A program made the translations under genes and the position numbers. 64,000 nt of DNA from NCBI GenBank assembly GCA_037974335.1, contig CM075760.1, positions 43,094,103 to 43,158,102 of the forward strand. Direction: 5' to 3'. The first letter of the stretch is position 1; each line of letters begins with the position of its first letter. A model generated the notes under the pieces. The model made no database searches, was not told the DNA's origin, and saw only the letters and a list, made by a program, of their open reading frames with translations. Below are positions 1 through 11,678 of the stretch, piece after piece. The stretch is from Prionace glauca. Taxonomy: Eukaryota > Chordata > Chondrichthyes > Carcharhiniformes > Carcharhinidae.

Positions 1-728
1 GGCCCCAGACCAACACCATTTATTAATCTCGATTCCACGTCTTTAATTCACCATCATTAGTTTTAATAGTGACATTTATCAAGGAGTTGGAGCGATGGAG
101 GGTGAGAGGGCGGGGCTAAATACGGGGGGGTTCAGTGAGGTTTCAGAACTGGTGGAGTCACCAACTCCCACCCACTTTGACACGGTGCTACTCCATTCTG
201 GAACGGGATTGATGATAAACTGTCAGCTAAACAGAATATTACACTCACCATGTAATCAGTTTCTGGAGGTGAATGTATCTGAAAGCAACGGAAGGGAATA
301 TCATTTGCTGCAGATGATAGAATGACTGTGTGACTATATCTGTAGTGACAGTGACCTGGGATGAAGCAATGGAAACAGTAATGATGATCAATGAGATACA
401 AATCTCAGATATCACAGCAGAACTGTGAAAAGCTCATGTTGTTCAGCAGATTTCCCACAAGAAGCGAGAGAAGAGGCAGAGGCTGCGAATGATCTTTGAG
501 TGTGGTGAGCTGCAGTGAAATGTAGTGGAATAGAATGTATTATTATTCATTTTGACTGGAGGAAGCAGCAAGGTGAATGTTAATATAAATTGCCAGGATT
601 GGGCCAATGGGTTTATTTTGTTTCTCCAGGTAGTTCAAACTGACACAATGATCGCTCCTGTTTTCCATCGGGAAGGAATTTCAGACCCTGCTAAATCTTG
701 TGCTGGTCGGCAGCAACAAAACCGACAT
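1..728. other. Gene-free spacer of tRNA array
   Basis: No convincing coding region is seen. The stretch from about 430 to 700 is related in order and wording to the spacer at about 23,830-24,070 that precedes the tRNA-Gln gene (shared pieces include a GATGAGCT/GGTGAGCT block and a TTCAAACTGACA block). It therefore looks like duplicated tRNA-gene spacer rather than unique sequence. Confidence 0.5.
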
Positions 729-799
729 TCCCTGACCGGGAATCGAACCCGGGCCGCGGCGGTGAGAGCACCGAATCCTAACCACTAGACCACCAGGGA
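729..799 (-). tRNA. tRNA-Glu (CTC)
   Basis: On the minus strand this is an almost canonical vertebrate tRNA-Glu. It has the TCCCTGGTGGTCTAGTGG start with an intact A box, anticodon loop with CTC, B box GGTTCGATTCC, and a 3' end CAGGGA that pairs with the 5' TCCCTG. It would read GAG codons. No CCA is encoded, as expected for a eukaryote. It looks functional. Confidence 0.93.
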
Positions 800-929
800 A
801 GATGCGAATAGCAGCCTTAATCTGACCGGTACATTTCAGCGTTTTTCAAATTCTCCAGAACGGCTTGTCGAGGAAAAAAAATTGTTTTGATAGAACAGGA
901 ATGACTCCTTCAGCCGACAGCAAATTACT

Positions 930-1420
930 GCAGATGCTGGAACTTAAAACAAAAACTTAAAATGCTGGAAAATATCAACAGGAGGAACAGCATCTCTGGA
1001 GAAAGAATTTAAGACAATGTAATTGACTCTAAACTGCCCTCTGAAATGGCTCAACAAAATAGTTAGTTCAGTGGGAAATAGGGATAAACAACAAATGCTG
1101 ACAATGAAATTTATATTGTGTTAGCAGCATTTTATGAAATAATTAATAATTTTCATTTTGTTTCATTTCATGTCAGACAGGGTGACATATTTGGGGCTCT
1201 TATTATGTAAAACCTCAGCCCTTTAACTATTGAGACAGTTATGGTTCAGTCAGAGAAAAGTGATCCACTGTGATCCAAAAGAAGGAATTTTAGTTGCTGC
1301 AAATCCCACCTGAAAACGGAAAATGTTGGAAGATTCATCAGTTTCAACAGTTTCTGTGGAGGGAAAGAGAGGGTATGATACAGGTTGCTGACCTTTGACA
1401 CTAACTGGAAGAAATTGATG
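930..1420. repeat. Two SINE-derived fragments
   Basis: A piece at about 930-1015 (core TACTGCAGATGCTGGAA) and a more decayed piece at about 1290-1410 match a repeat seen again at 22,385-22,470, 53,755-53,985 and, inverted, 54,295-54,370. The repeat has a 'tgctggaaaat...caacag...catctgtggagag' layout. The family is inferred only from recurrence inside this window and general resemblance to elasmobranch SINE tails. Confidence 0.5.
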
Positions 1421-1791
1421 ATTTCATGGCTTTCAAGCAAGTACAAAGCCAAGGAAAATAGAGAGAGAGAGGATGGAAGAAAAAATAGGCTTTTGATAGG
1501 ATGGAAGGATGGAGTGATTGAATTACAATGGAGATGATTGTTGTTTCCACTGACACAATCTCGCAGATCTGGGTTTAAATCTCATAATAAATGGGAACAA
1601 AACCTCTCGCTGAGTTCAGCGCTTAGCTCACCGCCTAGCTCACCGCCTTCCAGTGATCTGGAGGCAGTTTTCTCAACTGTGAGATGAACAACGGAGAAAA
1701 GAGAGAGAGACTCAGTTTGAGCCGTGGCACTCCTGGAGGAACGGTGATCTGGAATTCACCCAGAAATGAGTCAAAGTTTTAAAAACATCGA

Positions 1792-1864
1792 CGCCAAACG
1801 TGCGGCTCAAACCCACGACCCTGAGATTAAGAGTCTCATGCTCTACCGATTGAGCTAGCCGGGC
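1792..1864 (-). tRNA. tRNA-Lys (CTT), slightly degenerate
   Basis: Minus-strand 73-nt tRNA with intact A box (TAGCTCAATCGGTAGAGC), anticodon CTT in a normal anticodon arm, and B box GGTTTGAGCC. Compared with canonical Lys-CTT the T stem has a G-G clash and the acceptor stem a C-T mismatch plus two G-T wobbles, so function is uncertain. An intact relative lies at 23,127-23,199. Confidence 0.8.
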
Positions 1865-2577
1865 ACAGGCACTATTGGTCTTTCCGTAACCTAAAATGCA
1901 TGGAGAGAATATGGCTTTTCTATTTGGTGTCTCAGTTTGTTCAGATTTCAACGTTTACATTGAATCCCCAAAGTTTCTATCCATCCCTCTCAGTCATCAA
2001 TTACATCAATCACATCTCTCAATTCTTAGCTTCACCTTTCCCAAGCATTCCAAAATCCTCTTACATCATTCACCGTATTTTTCCTTTGTTCTTAATAATT
2101 TAGCCAGGGGAGGGGGCGTGGGGATCACCCTCTCAAGGTTTTCATGTCACACTGTTTCCCTATTTCAGATTTTTCAATAAGATCATCTCTGATTATTCTA
2201 AACTCCAGAGCGAACAGACTCATCCCACTGAATCTCTCCTCTCAGGAGAAACACAGAAATCAATCGCCCCACAGCGTCTGTGAAGGGAACAACATCTAAA
2301 TCTTCCGGCTGGATGAACTGGCCTCGGAGCTGGAGAAGTCAGAGTTGGAACACGAACGATAAACTCTGAAGAACATACATGTCAGATACACAACATACAT
2401 GTCAGATACACACACAGCACACATGTCAAATCATGTCACTTTCAAGTTGCGGCTTTTAACTTCCTGTTTTCCCCCTCAGACATTTCCCTGTTCATCAAAA
2501 ATCTCCGACCTCAAACCCCATCCTGCTCCTCAATCCACTGATAATGTTACTAGTACTGCAAGGAGCTCGCAGCATTT
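1865..2577. other. No gene seen
   Basis: AT-rich sequence between two tRNA genes. I see no exon with splice sites and no recognisable repeat apart from a short duplicated TCAGATACACA motif at 2,380-2,415. Confidence 0.5.
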
Positions 2578-2649
2578 AGCTTCATACCTCAGTGGTAAGA
2601 GCACAGGTCTTGTGAACCTGGGGTCACGAGTTCAATTCTTGCTGGAGCT
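2578..2649 (+). tRNA. tRNA-Thr (TGT)-like gene, possibly pseudogene
   Basis: The 72-nt stretch aligns end to end with vertebrate tRNA-Thr(TGT): CTCAGTGGTAAGAGCAC in the D arm, anticodon loop with TGT, and GAGTTCAATTCTTGC in the T arm. Differences from the usual sequence fall in the A box (TACCTCAGTGG) and the acceptor stem, which would weaken transcription or folding. Confidence 0.7.
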
Positions 2650-4527
2650 TCCAGCCAAAGTTTCGCTAACATAATCTGTAGGAAAATAGCAGTGGACTTG
2701 TATCATAACTGAAATGAAGCAGTAATACTCCATATTTTAAGAAATTTCACCGTTCGAAAAAGTGAGAGGAGGACAAACGGAAGAGAGGGCTTGGATCTCT
2801 CTTAACACTCCAACTGCGATGGACCTTCAGAAGGTGATAGATTTCAAGGAGATCACCAAGGTACGAGGGCCAGCACATTCTTTAAAACAATTCTCATGGA
2901 AATATAAACAACGTTGAGTTAGAACCATTATGTGAGATTAAAAGTGATAATTTGTGACAGGTGAATGGCAGAGTTCAGGAAATTTCAGCCACTCCCACTC
3001 AAAATTGGATTTGCGTTTCATAACGCCACCGAATGTACAAATACATGTGTTAAATATATATCTCCAATCTCTAGGCACTATCTCCCATGGGAAAGAGAAA
3101 TAGAATTCCTGTGCAGTGACTGCTGATAAAATGGCAAACTGACCAGCCCAGCTCCTGTTGGAAACTTCAATCCCAGACAATTTTGTCCACACTTGAGCAA
3201 ATGGTTCCCAAGTGCAGGCATCCAGAGACTGAACGCTGACACATGAGACCAGCGATGTGAGTCGCCAGCAGATGGTGAAACTGGATCACTATAATCACGT
3301 TTACAGTGAAAAAGGTTTTCAGAGTTTTTTTTAAGGGTAGCAAAAAGTGAATAAAAAGGCGTTTACATATTTTCCAGTAACTTACGGCGTGGAATGGTTA
3401 TGAATAGAATACTTACTTTGTTATTCCTGCTAATAAAGATGTCTGTTTTCGGCTAATCATTCCATTACGTTCTATTTTATCATTTTAAATACTTGTTCAG
3501 AATTCATTCAAAAAATTTATTCATAACTGAAGATAAATCTATTTTTCTCTGAATTTTTTTAACAATTATTTCTTTTCAGACCCTTCACAAACAAAGACCA
3601 ACCTTGCTTATATTCTGTTCTATGCATCTTTAATATATGTATTTGCTTATTTCACTTCAACACTCCAGTGCATTTGGGGCACAAACTAACTTTGATCTCT
3701 CACACATGCTGCAAAATCCACGAGGGTAGTGGAATTAAATGCGCATTCGGCTGAGGTTTTTTAATTGAATTGTACGAAGTGCATTGTCAAATACTGCCAT
3801 TGAGTTTTACTAAATGCAATCACTGCCACTCCAACATTCTGTCTCAAGCTGCAGTCTAGCACCGACCCTAAATCCTTGGAAGTTTATTGCTAACATTTTG
3901 ACCAAAGAATAAAGAAAAACACAGCATGGGAAACAGGCCCTTTGACCCAACGAGCTCACGCTGCATTTCAACATTATGAGTGCCCTCCTCTACCCATGAC
4001 CTTTGTCTACACCTGTTGGGGAAGATTTTCAACCGCCTTTGCCGAATAATCCATTCATCCATGAATCTCTAGTCCAATCTGTTCAATTCACCATTGCTAA
4101 ATCCAATAATGAATACTGTGCAAAGGGCGCGGGACTGTTTGGGCTGAGGGTCGAGCTGAGGGGGAGGGTGGGGATGTGTTGAGGTGGGGTGGAATTGTGA
4201 AGAGAGTTCACGGGGGTTGAGTTTTGAGATTCATTTCAGTGAGGGAGTTGTGTTGCAGCTGAAGTGAAATGCAAACATTCGCTCAAGTTAACAGAATGGT
4301 ACAAAACTGGAGGTCAACATGATGTCCAGGCTGGTTCATTAGTATTAGCTGATTTGAATCCGAATTTTTTCTTGGCTCAATTCATTTTTTTTATTTGTTT
4401 TTACAATTTCAATACACGTTTTAATCAGAAATGGTGACACAAAATATGTCTACACTGTGTATGATTCACTGAGATATTGTTTTGTTCAGAACACGAGATA
4501 ATCACCCTGTTCTAACGAAAAATATGT
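2650..4527. other. Gene-free stretch with one decayed repeat
   Basis: No exon or RNA gene is visible. From about 3,895 to 4,085 the sequence resembles the antisense 'aacaggccctt...cccaacgagct' repeat seen again at 9,930-10,010 and 55,390-55,440. The rest looks unique and AT-rich. Confidence 0.5.
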
Positions 4528-6121
4528 TTATTCTGTAAGTAATTTCACAATTGCAGTAAATGGAGATCTGATCACATTCTTTAGATCCTCTCTGAATTGT
4601 GTCTGGGTCACTGCGTAAATGTATGTATTGGTGCAGCAACTCAGGAGTTGGAGCATAAATCCCAATTCCCGCACAAATGCAGGAATATAAAAATGAATTA
4701 AGTTTAAATTATATAATCGTTGACAAAAGGAGTGGATAAGTAACACTGACCATAGTAGGATAAAATTTAATGATAGAGCAAATAGTAAGATAATGGATTT
4801 TCTTCTCTTCACTGTCTCTGGGTCCTTTGAACTATCCATACGCTTGTGACTCTGAAGTCTCCTGCGGAATTTGGTGGACCCTAGAATGTGTTTAATGGTG
4901 AAAAATTAAACCATTTTTCACCATTTCAGCAACAGAATCAACAAAAAAGGAATGAACGGTGTTAAAATATAATGCAGATTTTCAACCACTCCCCATGCTT
5001 CAGAATAGAAGGCATCATTGCCAACATGACAAAAATGGGGAATATTCTGAATCGCATATCTATCACCATACATGAAATACCAGAAAATGTTCTTTACACT
5101 GAATAGCACACTCACAGTTCCGAGAACCACTGTTGCAGTTTTCTCAGTGCAGTATTTTATTTTCAGCTTCTGACAAGTAATAGCCACAAATCGATCAAAG
5201 GTAAAAGAGACAGTGAACCAGACAGAGCAATCAGTGACTGCATAAAGCAGCACAGCATGGATATTACATATTTTAATGTGGTAAATGAATAAAAAATTTA
5301 ACTTCGTGGGAATTTGCCTCAAAATGAGATCGGTGATAATGACCAGTAGATCCGCTGCTGACATGGAAATGAGGTAATATATCACACTTCTGGAAAGACC
5401 ACACTTCCCTCGTGACAGGATAAGAATCGTCAATACATTCACTGTAAGGAAGAGAAACACAATTTATTCGTGTTTTAGACTGAGCACAAGAGAAGCAATC
5501 TCTCAGGATCCTTGGGAACAGCTGAAACATTTTTATTAAATCCACCCCGGAATAGACTGAATTCACCTATTCTGCTCGAGACAAAGTTCACAGCAGAAAA
5601 GCCCCGCAATGATGTAGCAAGAAGCCACATTCACCAGTTAATAAAGTCTCCAATTTGCTGCCTTCTTCAGATTTGTATATGGGGGACACAATGGTGCCAG
5701 TAGGTTTGGAGCAAATGTTTCTGGTCTGGATGACTCTGCTTTGATTGTGCTGAAGGCTGTGAAGTTGAAGATGTTAAATCAGCTGATTTGGAATTGGCTG
5801 TGAAACATAATACTGGAAATCATGTTACATAACAACAACCGTAAAGTGGAAAGATTGAAAGTGAATGTTAGGTAGTGTGAGGATAGCTGTGTGGCAACGA
5901 GAAATGTTTCCAGTTCATTCACAGCAACAAACCATGAAAGTTACACAGAATGATATCAATAACTGGGTAACATGGACAAGGACAATGAACACAGAGAAAT
6001 ATGACTTACCAGTGACACCAACTACGGCAAGGATCGGGTAGTAAATCCTTTGGATATCGTAAAATACCCAAAGAATACGAAGCTCAAGTGGTATAATCCA
6101 GAACATGGCTCTGAAATTCAA
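4528..6121 (-). pseudogene. GPR139-like G-protein-coupled receptor, broken
   Basis: Two-exon rhodopsin-class receptor on the minus strand. Exon 1 (6121-6010) encodes a short N-terminus ending YYPILAVVGVT and a GTAAGT donor. Exon 2 (5441-4528) follows a CAG acceptor and restores the reading phase as VNVLTILIL (TM1). TM2 reads YYLISMSAADLLVIITDLIL. TM3 ends in DRF in place of DRY. TM6 and TM7 follow, the latter with NTYIY in place of NPxxY, then a basic C-tail. Relatives lie at 39.6-42.4 kb and 44.1-45.0 kb. Between TM5 and the third inner loop, an in-frame run of about seven extra codons carries two stops (TGA at 4918-4920, TAA at 4906-4908); the frame resumes at TIKHIL. A product would end after TM5. 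The family is orphan or amino-acid-sensing in other vertebrates; the ligand here is unknown. Confidence 0.82.
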
Positions 6122-6779
6122 TGATCGCTGACTGTACTAGAGACCACTCCCAGTTAAACAATATTGCACACACAGTGAAAATTCCTATTTATAAATCTTC
6201 TAATGTCCCCATTGGAACAATTAAACCGTGTGCTGAGGGACATGAATCACAGTCTCTGAACAAACAAGATGACTTCATCTTTTCTTGCAAATTATATGGT
6301 TATTGTCCTTTTTATGCATGTTAAAAAATCCGAATGAAGGCAAACATTTTGGTTCATGCACCTTGGCAAAAGAAAGGAACATTGATTAACAATGTGTTGC
6401 TGAACTGAAGAGAGTTGAAACCGTTGTGAGTATTGCTGTCACACATTGTCAGTCTATCCGTTTTCCAGCAGATCTCTAAAGACAGATAAATCAACACCGG
6501 GAACAAAATAGTGAGGCTGAAATCATTTTGTTTGCAAGAACACACAACTGAATGGTTGTCAATAAATACTTACATATTAAATGTTCTTCAGTTGAAACAC
6601 ATGAACTGTTTGGTGTTTCCATGCATTCAGGGAAGGCAGAGATGGGCTGAAGGTTATCACTGGGAAAACTGAAGGGAATTGCTTTAAAAAATCATTTCAC
6701 CAAAGGGGGTTATTAGAAAATAGATTATTTAAAATAAATAAGCACGCAAATGTCTATGATATTTCTTCGACATAGAACC

Positions 6780-6905
6780 ATAGAATTCCTACAGTTCAGA
6801 AGAAAGGTTATCTTGGCCCACCGAGTCTGCATCCCACCCAGGTCCTCCCCTCTGCCCGATCCACATTAGCCCCACACATTTACCATGGCTAATCCACATA
6901 CTCAA
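6780..6905 (-). repeat. Antisense SINE fragment
   Basis: The stretch carries the 'catagaattcctacagttcagaa...cagtctgcatcccacccaggtcctcccc' order seen in full at 21,029-21,305, 40,495-40,795 and 57,823-58,005. It is the inverted 3' part of a tRNA-derived SINE common in sharks. The rest of 6,122-7,285 shows no gene. Confidence 0.65.
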
Positions 6906-7285
6906 AGGGAAAATAACGGGCAATTTTTGCATGGTGAATCCAACTAATATGATCTGTTGTAATATAAATGAGGGAAGGGGTCTGTGCAGTAATACAGAGA
7001 CAGAACCGAATGCACCAGATATCGATACAGCACCTGTACTAAAATGAATGCAGACTGGGTCCAATTCAGTCATTACTGAGAGAGTGTATACAGTATATTA
7101 CTAACCAGCGTGGTGTTTTCTCATCTAAATAGAGACATGACATACTCAGTTTTGACAAAGACAAGGTCTTTGTGAAGGCTAAAATGTGAAGGATAAACTT
7201 GCAATTGGTGAATAAAAAGTCTGAAATACAATAAAAAGCAGGTGAGTCATTGATAAATGAACATTTTAAAGACCTTGTGTCAGCT

Positions 7286-7357
7286 TCCCTGGTGGTCTAG
7301 TGGTTAGGATTTGGCGTTTTCACTGCCACAGCCCGGGTTCGATTCCCGCTCAGAGGA
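7286..7357 (+). tRNA. tRNA-Glu (TTC), imperfect acceptor stem
   Basis: TCCCTGGTGGTCTAGTGG start, anticodon TTC, perfect B box GGTTCGATTCC. The 3' acceptor strand reads CAGAGGA instead of CAGGGA, giving mismatches, so this may be a recent pseudogene. It sits in a spacer that is duplicated around the tRNA-Glu relic at 11,607-11,678. Confidence 0.75.
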
Positions 7358-7860
7358 TGTAGATTTATTGCTGTACAACAGTCCGGTGTTACTTCAGGTC
7401 AACAACTGACAGAATCAGTGTGGGGAAGATTCCCTTGCTTGCGCCTGAATTGGAAAAGTCACATGTAAAGAAGCAAAAAGAAAATAAGAGAGCGATAGGC
7501 TAGAAAGGGCAGATGACTCAAAATACTGATACGGGTTAAAGTCTGGCTGTTAATGGGGGAAAATTTATTGTTTCTACCGACACAAAAATCTCGCAGATCT
7601 GTGCCCAAATCTCTGATTCAATGACAAGAAAACGTTTACTTGAATGAACTGGTAAAGTCTCCCACCCCCAGTGAAGTGGAGGCAGTTTTCATTCAGAAAC
7701 CAGTAACTGTGAGTTTAATAATGTGGGAAGGAGAAAGACTCAGTTTGAGCGGTGACATTGCGGGAGGAATGGAGAGCTGGGGTTCACCTAGAAAAGCAGC
7801 AAAGTTTCAAATCAATGGCGTCCAACGTTGGATGGTCCATTAACGGTGATAAATTTAATG
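7358..7860 (+). repeat. Duplicated tRNA spacer, with tRNA-Lys stub
   Basis: About 7,195-7,720 aligns with 11,515-12,030 through the tRNA-Glu and the following block (TTTCTACYGACACAAA, CGCAGATCTG, TCAATGACAAGAAA). 7,570-7,840 also aligns with 1,540-1,800, and where that copy reaches the 3' end of the minus-strand tRNA-Lys, this one has only a short stub (about 7,818-7,840, ATGGCGTCCAACGTTGGAT). It is a decayed segmental copy. Confidence 0.65.
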
Positions 7861-7949
7861 TTATTCAGCAGAATCACCACAGGATGGTGTATCACACATT
7901 GATGCTAAAACTTTGAATGGAGTGAATTGCAGTAACATTGAATGCAGTG

Positions 7950-8250
7950 GAAAGGACAGCGCGGTAGCACAGTGATTAGCACTGATGTCTCACAGCGCCA
8001 GGGACTCAGGTCCTCGAGTCACCGTCTGTGCGGAGTTTGCACGTTCTCCCCGTGCCTCCGTGGGTTTCCTCCAGGTGTTCCGGTTTCGAAGATGCGTATT
8101 TTAGTTTGATTGGCCGTGCTAATTTGATTCTAGTGTCACAGGGATCAGAAGGGTAAATATGTGGGTTTACGGGGAATAAGCCGTGGGTGGGATTGTTGTG
8201 AGTGCGGACTCGATGGGCCGAATGGCCTCCTTCCGAAAGAGGTAATGCAA
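7950..8250 (+). repeat. tRNA-derived SINE (V-SINE-like)
   Basis: The head, GCGGTAGCACAGTGATTAGC to about 8,010, is tRNA-derived. It is followed by the conserved core 'gtgcggagtttgcacgttctccccgtg...cgtgggtttcctcc' and the 'gggccgaatggcctccttc' tail region. Copies of the same design occur at 26,440 and 43,865, and inverted at 21,029, 40,495 and 57,823. The V-SINE name rests on memory of the central domain. Confidence 0.75.
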
Positions 8251-8623
8251 ATATACATTGTTTTGGTTGAAACAGCAGGTCATCTAAATGTATTTTCATT
8301 GCCATGTAAAAGCGGACCTGACATCTGCACTGAAATGTGATGAGATTGGAAAAGCTCAGGACGTTACATGGCATGTGTGCATAAGGAAACAAAGATAAAC
8401 CTTCACCTCCATCACCTTTCATTAACATTGGGAATGTTTAGAAATAGAGGAAGTTTTTAAAAAGTGAAATCCAACAAGCAGGAAATATAACAACATCTGG
8501 CAGGGTGGAAATTACGATCGGTATTTGGCCTGTTGCAGCTTGTGTGAATTGATGTTTGAAGACAGTGCGAGACAAAACACGGATCCCATTAGCAGAGAGC
8601 ACAGAAAACCAGCAAGGGGATGC

Positions 8624-8688
8624 TGCCGAAACCCGGGATTGAACCGGGGACCTTCAGTCTAACGCTTTCCCAACTGAGCGATTTCAGC
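8624..8688 (-). pseudogene. tRNA-Phe (GAA) pseudogene with 8-nt deletion
   Basis: The minus strand matches tRNA-Phe from GCTGAAATCGCTCAGTTGGG through the anticodon (ACTGAAG) and then jumps directly to GTCCCCGGTTCAATCC and the TTTCGGCA end. The 3' half of the anticodon arm (about eight nucleotides) is missing: 65 nt instead of 73. The acceptor stem still nearly pairs. It cannot form a normal anticodon stem. Confidence 0.85.
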
Positions 8689-8935
8689 TGGCTGGTAGGC
8701 TAGAAGCTCTAAGAGAGCAATGATTTGGAGCGCTGCTCCTTCCTCAGAGTGTTTAACTCGGCAGCCAGCAATTCACTGTGTGTGCGCGCTCTCGAAAGGG
8801 GCCACTTGTACACACTGCTTTACGCCAGCAACTTGTTCAGTTGGTAATGTTTCTGTTCGTTGTTCTTTACAAAAACGACACAGGACACATTCCTGCATTC
8901 AATCTGAGCTGTGAGACCAAAACTCAAATCCATTT

Positions 8936-9017
8936 TGGCAGCGGTGGGATTCGAACCCACGGCTCCGAAGAGACTGGAGCCTTAATCCAGCGCCTTAGAC
9001 CGCTCGGCCACGCTACC
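8936..9017 (-). tRNA. tRNA-Leu (AAG)
   Basis: Minus-strand 82-nt type-II tRNA: GGTAGCGTGGCCGAGCGG start, anticodon loop TTAAGGC (anticodon AAG), variable arm, B box GGTTCGAATCC, and TGCCA-type 3' end pairing with GGTAGCG. It is nearly identical to the standard vertebrate Leu-AAG gene and looks functional. Confidence 0.93.
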
Positions 9018-9929
9018 ACGTGAAACCCTGTCACAATAATGTTATTTGATGATAATGTTACTGAAATTCATTAAAAGCAATGGAACTTGGAACGGCCATC
9101 AGGAGGATTGAACCTGCTCCTTCACTGATTCAGGTAAGTCTGAACTGAGGAACAAACAGAAATCATCTCACCTCAGAAACACAATGAGCTGCACACAGTA
9201 ACATGCAGTGAAGGGCCGGCATCATTTAAACTGTCCTTCAGCTCGTCTCTTCCCAATTTCTGCCAGAAATGACAAGAGAACCTCCTATTGGATTTGCTCA
9301 GAGTCTGCACTTCAGGACACGAGGCGCGATTATATTTTATATGTTCATCCAGGTAACAACCCACATGTGTTTTCTGAGTTTGAATGGGAGCAATAAATTT
9401 TCAACTTCAGATCAGTAATCCGAACAGCAGGGAAAGAGTCAAACTCTAACCACCAGACCAGCAGCTTACAGCGTGGTTTAGAATTTACTTTATCCATGCT
9501 GCTTTTACTTTAATTTTTACACCAGACCACTTTCATCACAAACAGATTTCTCCCGCAAAATGGCAGTTTCTGATTCAACCATGATGTGTTCAGCCAATGA
9601 AAACATTCCATGAACACTCCGACAGTTCGAAACTGAACACAAATATTTCTAAATGTTTTTCAATGCAGATGAGGGAACAGTTTCATTATTCAGTGTCAAT
9701 ATAGAGGGTGAAATCTGACTCATTAGCACACAGATTTTCCATTGCAACATCTCAATCGTTAGTACTTTGCAATCTATCACTGTCCTTCTCTTTCTGTGTT
9801 TGTTCTTGAACTGTTCTACATGTGAAATTTCCAGCTCTGATGGAATCTTGCAAATCTCACTCGGCTGATTCTAATAGTCAATCACATCATTATTAATGGT
9901 TTGCTGAGATCAAATAATCTTATTTTCAA

Positions 9930-10150
9930 AGAACAAAGAACAAAGAACAACACAGCAAGGGAAACAGGCCCTTCGGCCCAACGAGCCCGCGCCGCCGTCC
10001 CAAGGTCAGTGACCTATTCATGATTTTAGTCTATGCCTAATGTGTGAGGATCAGGGAGGTCCAATATAGGGACAATTTGTTACCCAATCAATCAGCCTAA
10101 AAGCACATTTTTGGGATGTGGGAGGAAACCGAAGTACCCGGAGGAAATAT
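9930..10150 (-). repeat. Antisense SINE/LINE fragment
   Basis: Contains 'aacaggcccttcggcccaacgag' followed by 'ggatgtgggaggaaaccgaagtacccggaggaa', two blocks typical of inverted elasmobranch SINEs, in decayed form. It ends about 20 bp before the tRNA-Asn gene. No gene is seen in 9,018-9,929. Confidence 0.6.
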
Positions 10151-10170
10151 CTGCATCAGCTGCTGTCTCA

Positions 10171-10244
10171 GTCTCGGCGGCGCAATGGGTCAGCGTATTC
10201 GGCTATTAACCGAAAGGTTGGTGGTTCGAGCCCACCCAGGGACG
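10171..10244 (+). tRNA. tRNA-Asn-like, anticodon ATT
   Basis: 74-nt match to vertebrate tRNA-Asn: GTCTC start, GGCGCAATGGGTCAGCG A-box region, GGTTCGAGCCC B box and CCCAGGGACG end. The anticodon loop reads CTATTAA, so the anticodon is ATT instead of the usual GTT; one acceptor pair (G6-A67) is mismatched. It still fits the Asn codon AAT if the A is deaminated, but it may be a diverged copy. Confidence 0.85.
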
Positions 10245-10479
10245 GAGCTTGCACTATTTTCTCACCGTCACCATTCTTAAGCGAACCGCTGCGGATTGGC
10301 AATAGGTTCCGTGGGCATCAATAAAAAACATCTCTCAAGTGTTACCGGCTACACTGTTATCTGTTGTCACCAACATTATTTAATGACTATTGACTCCCGA
10401 CATCTTACATATAACGTTGTATACATGCTTCCATTATACCATTAAACTTAACAATTAGAATCCAGACATGAATTTGTGA

Positions 10480-10920
10480 CCGAGCATTTGTTCCAATTCC
10501 ATATCCCTGCTTCCATTCATTATTCTATAGATCATAAATCTGTCTAACCCAAATTGAAATGTTTTCAATGATGGAGCATCTACAGCCCTCTGGCGTAGAG
10601 AATTTGAAAGCTTCATTACCCTTTGAGTGAAGCAATTTTTCCTGATCGTGAATTATCAGCGCCTTATCCTGGATTGTACCCCGTGTTTTATATTCCCGGA
10701 TCAGGGAAAATAATGCCTCAGCTTCCACCCTATCAAACTCATACAATCATAGATTCCCTGCAGTTTTTCAATGCTAACTATTCCTTCTCATTAAAGCTGT
10801 TGAGAATTTCCAGCATTTTCTGTTTTTGATTCAGATTCCAGCATCCTCAGATTTTGTTTTTATTTTGTCTAAAATACGGGGATCCAAACTGCACACACTA
10901 TTCCAAATGTGGTCTCAACA
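10480..10920 (-). repeat. Antisense LINE 3'-end fragment with SINE piece
   Basis: Reads inverted as a CR1-type 3' coding end: minus strand residues like DRVEAEALFSLIREYKTRG near 10,740-10,690, comparable to RRxRGDLIETYK in the better copies. About 10,795-10,860 is a separate SINE-like insert (TTCCAGCATTTTCTG). 10,865-10,930 resumes the antisense LINE with the block corresponding to 'LRPHLEYxVQF'. Confidence 0.6.
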
Positions 10921-11606
10921 AAACCCTGAATGCCTGTAGCAAAACTTCAAACACTTCAAACTTAACTCCGTGCTCAAGACTGGAAGGAGAGTTTGACAGT
11001 GGATAATTCGCACTCTGTACATTCCTGTAATCAGTAACTGGATCAGGAAGATGAGATATCTCTGTCTCTTTGTACTGTCACCTCTAAACTCCATCTCCTC
11101 TCAATGCCGTGTGTCATATATTCGCTTTCCCTGCTTTCCAGGTAAAGCTCGGGTTCACCAACTGTCTGTGCTTCTGTCAAACAGCTAATTGACCCTGGGA
11201 GCTGGACAGCCAGAGGGAGCTGGATGAGAGGCAGCGACAGAAACAGGAAGAGAAGCGATTTGATAGCATTTGGTAAATGATTGTGCCAGTTGCTCTCCGC
11301 GATGAATGCCTGCCGTGTATTGCCTTGTAAGTTCCACTGAAGCCACAGTGATGAGGTTGGTGGGATTTGGGAATTGAAGGTGTCACACGAGCAGCTTGCG
11401 GGACTATTTCACCTCACTGTCGATTTCATGTTCTAGCGAACAGGAAACGCTGTTTATATTGACTGATACAGTCCCTTGTGTTCCATCTAAACATGACAGA
11501 TGAAAGGAAAAGCTTGTTTTTGGTGAATGAAAAGTCTGAAGTAAAAAAATGGAAGGCAGATGGTTCATGGATAAATTAGTTCTTTTTTAAAGCGCTTGCA
11601 TCAACT

Positions 11607-11678
11607 TCCCCGATGGTCTCGTGATTAGGATTCAGCACTTTCATTGCTATGACCCTGGTTCGATTCCTGATTAGGTAA
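11607..11678 (+). pseudogene. tRNA-Glu relic
   Basis: Aligned over its whole length with tRNA-Glu, with TTC still visible in the anticodon loop (CACTTTCATTG). The A box (GATGGTCTCGTGATTAGG), anticodon stem and acceptor 3' strand (GATTAGGTA) carry many changes. It is the diverged partner of the tRNA at 7,286 and is embedded in the same duplicated spacer. Confidence 0.75.

Noticed and set aside
9412-9465. Possible minus-strand tRNA-Glu 5' half (CTGGTCTGGTGGTTAGAG)
   Set aside because: Only the A-box region is similar; no anticodon arm, T arm or acceptor partner is recognisable.
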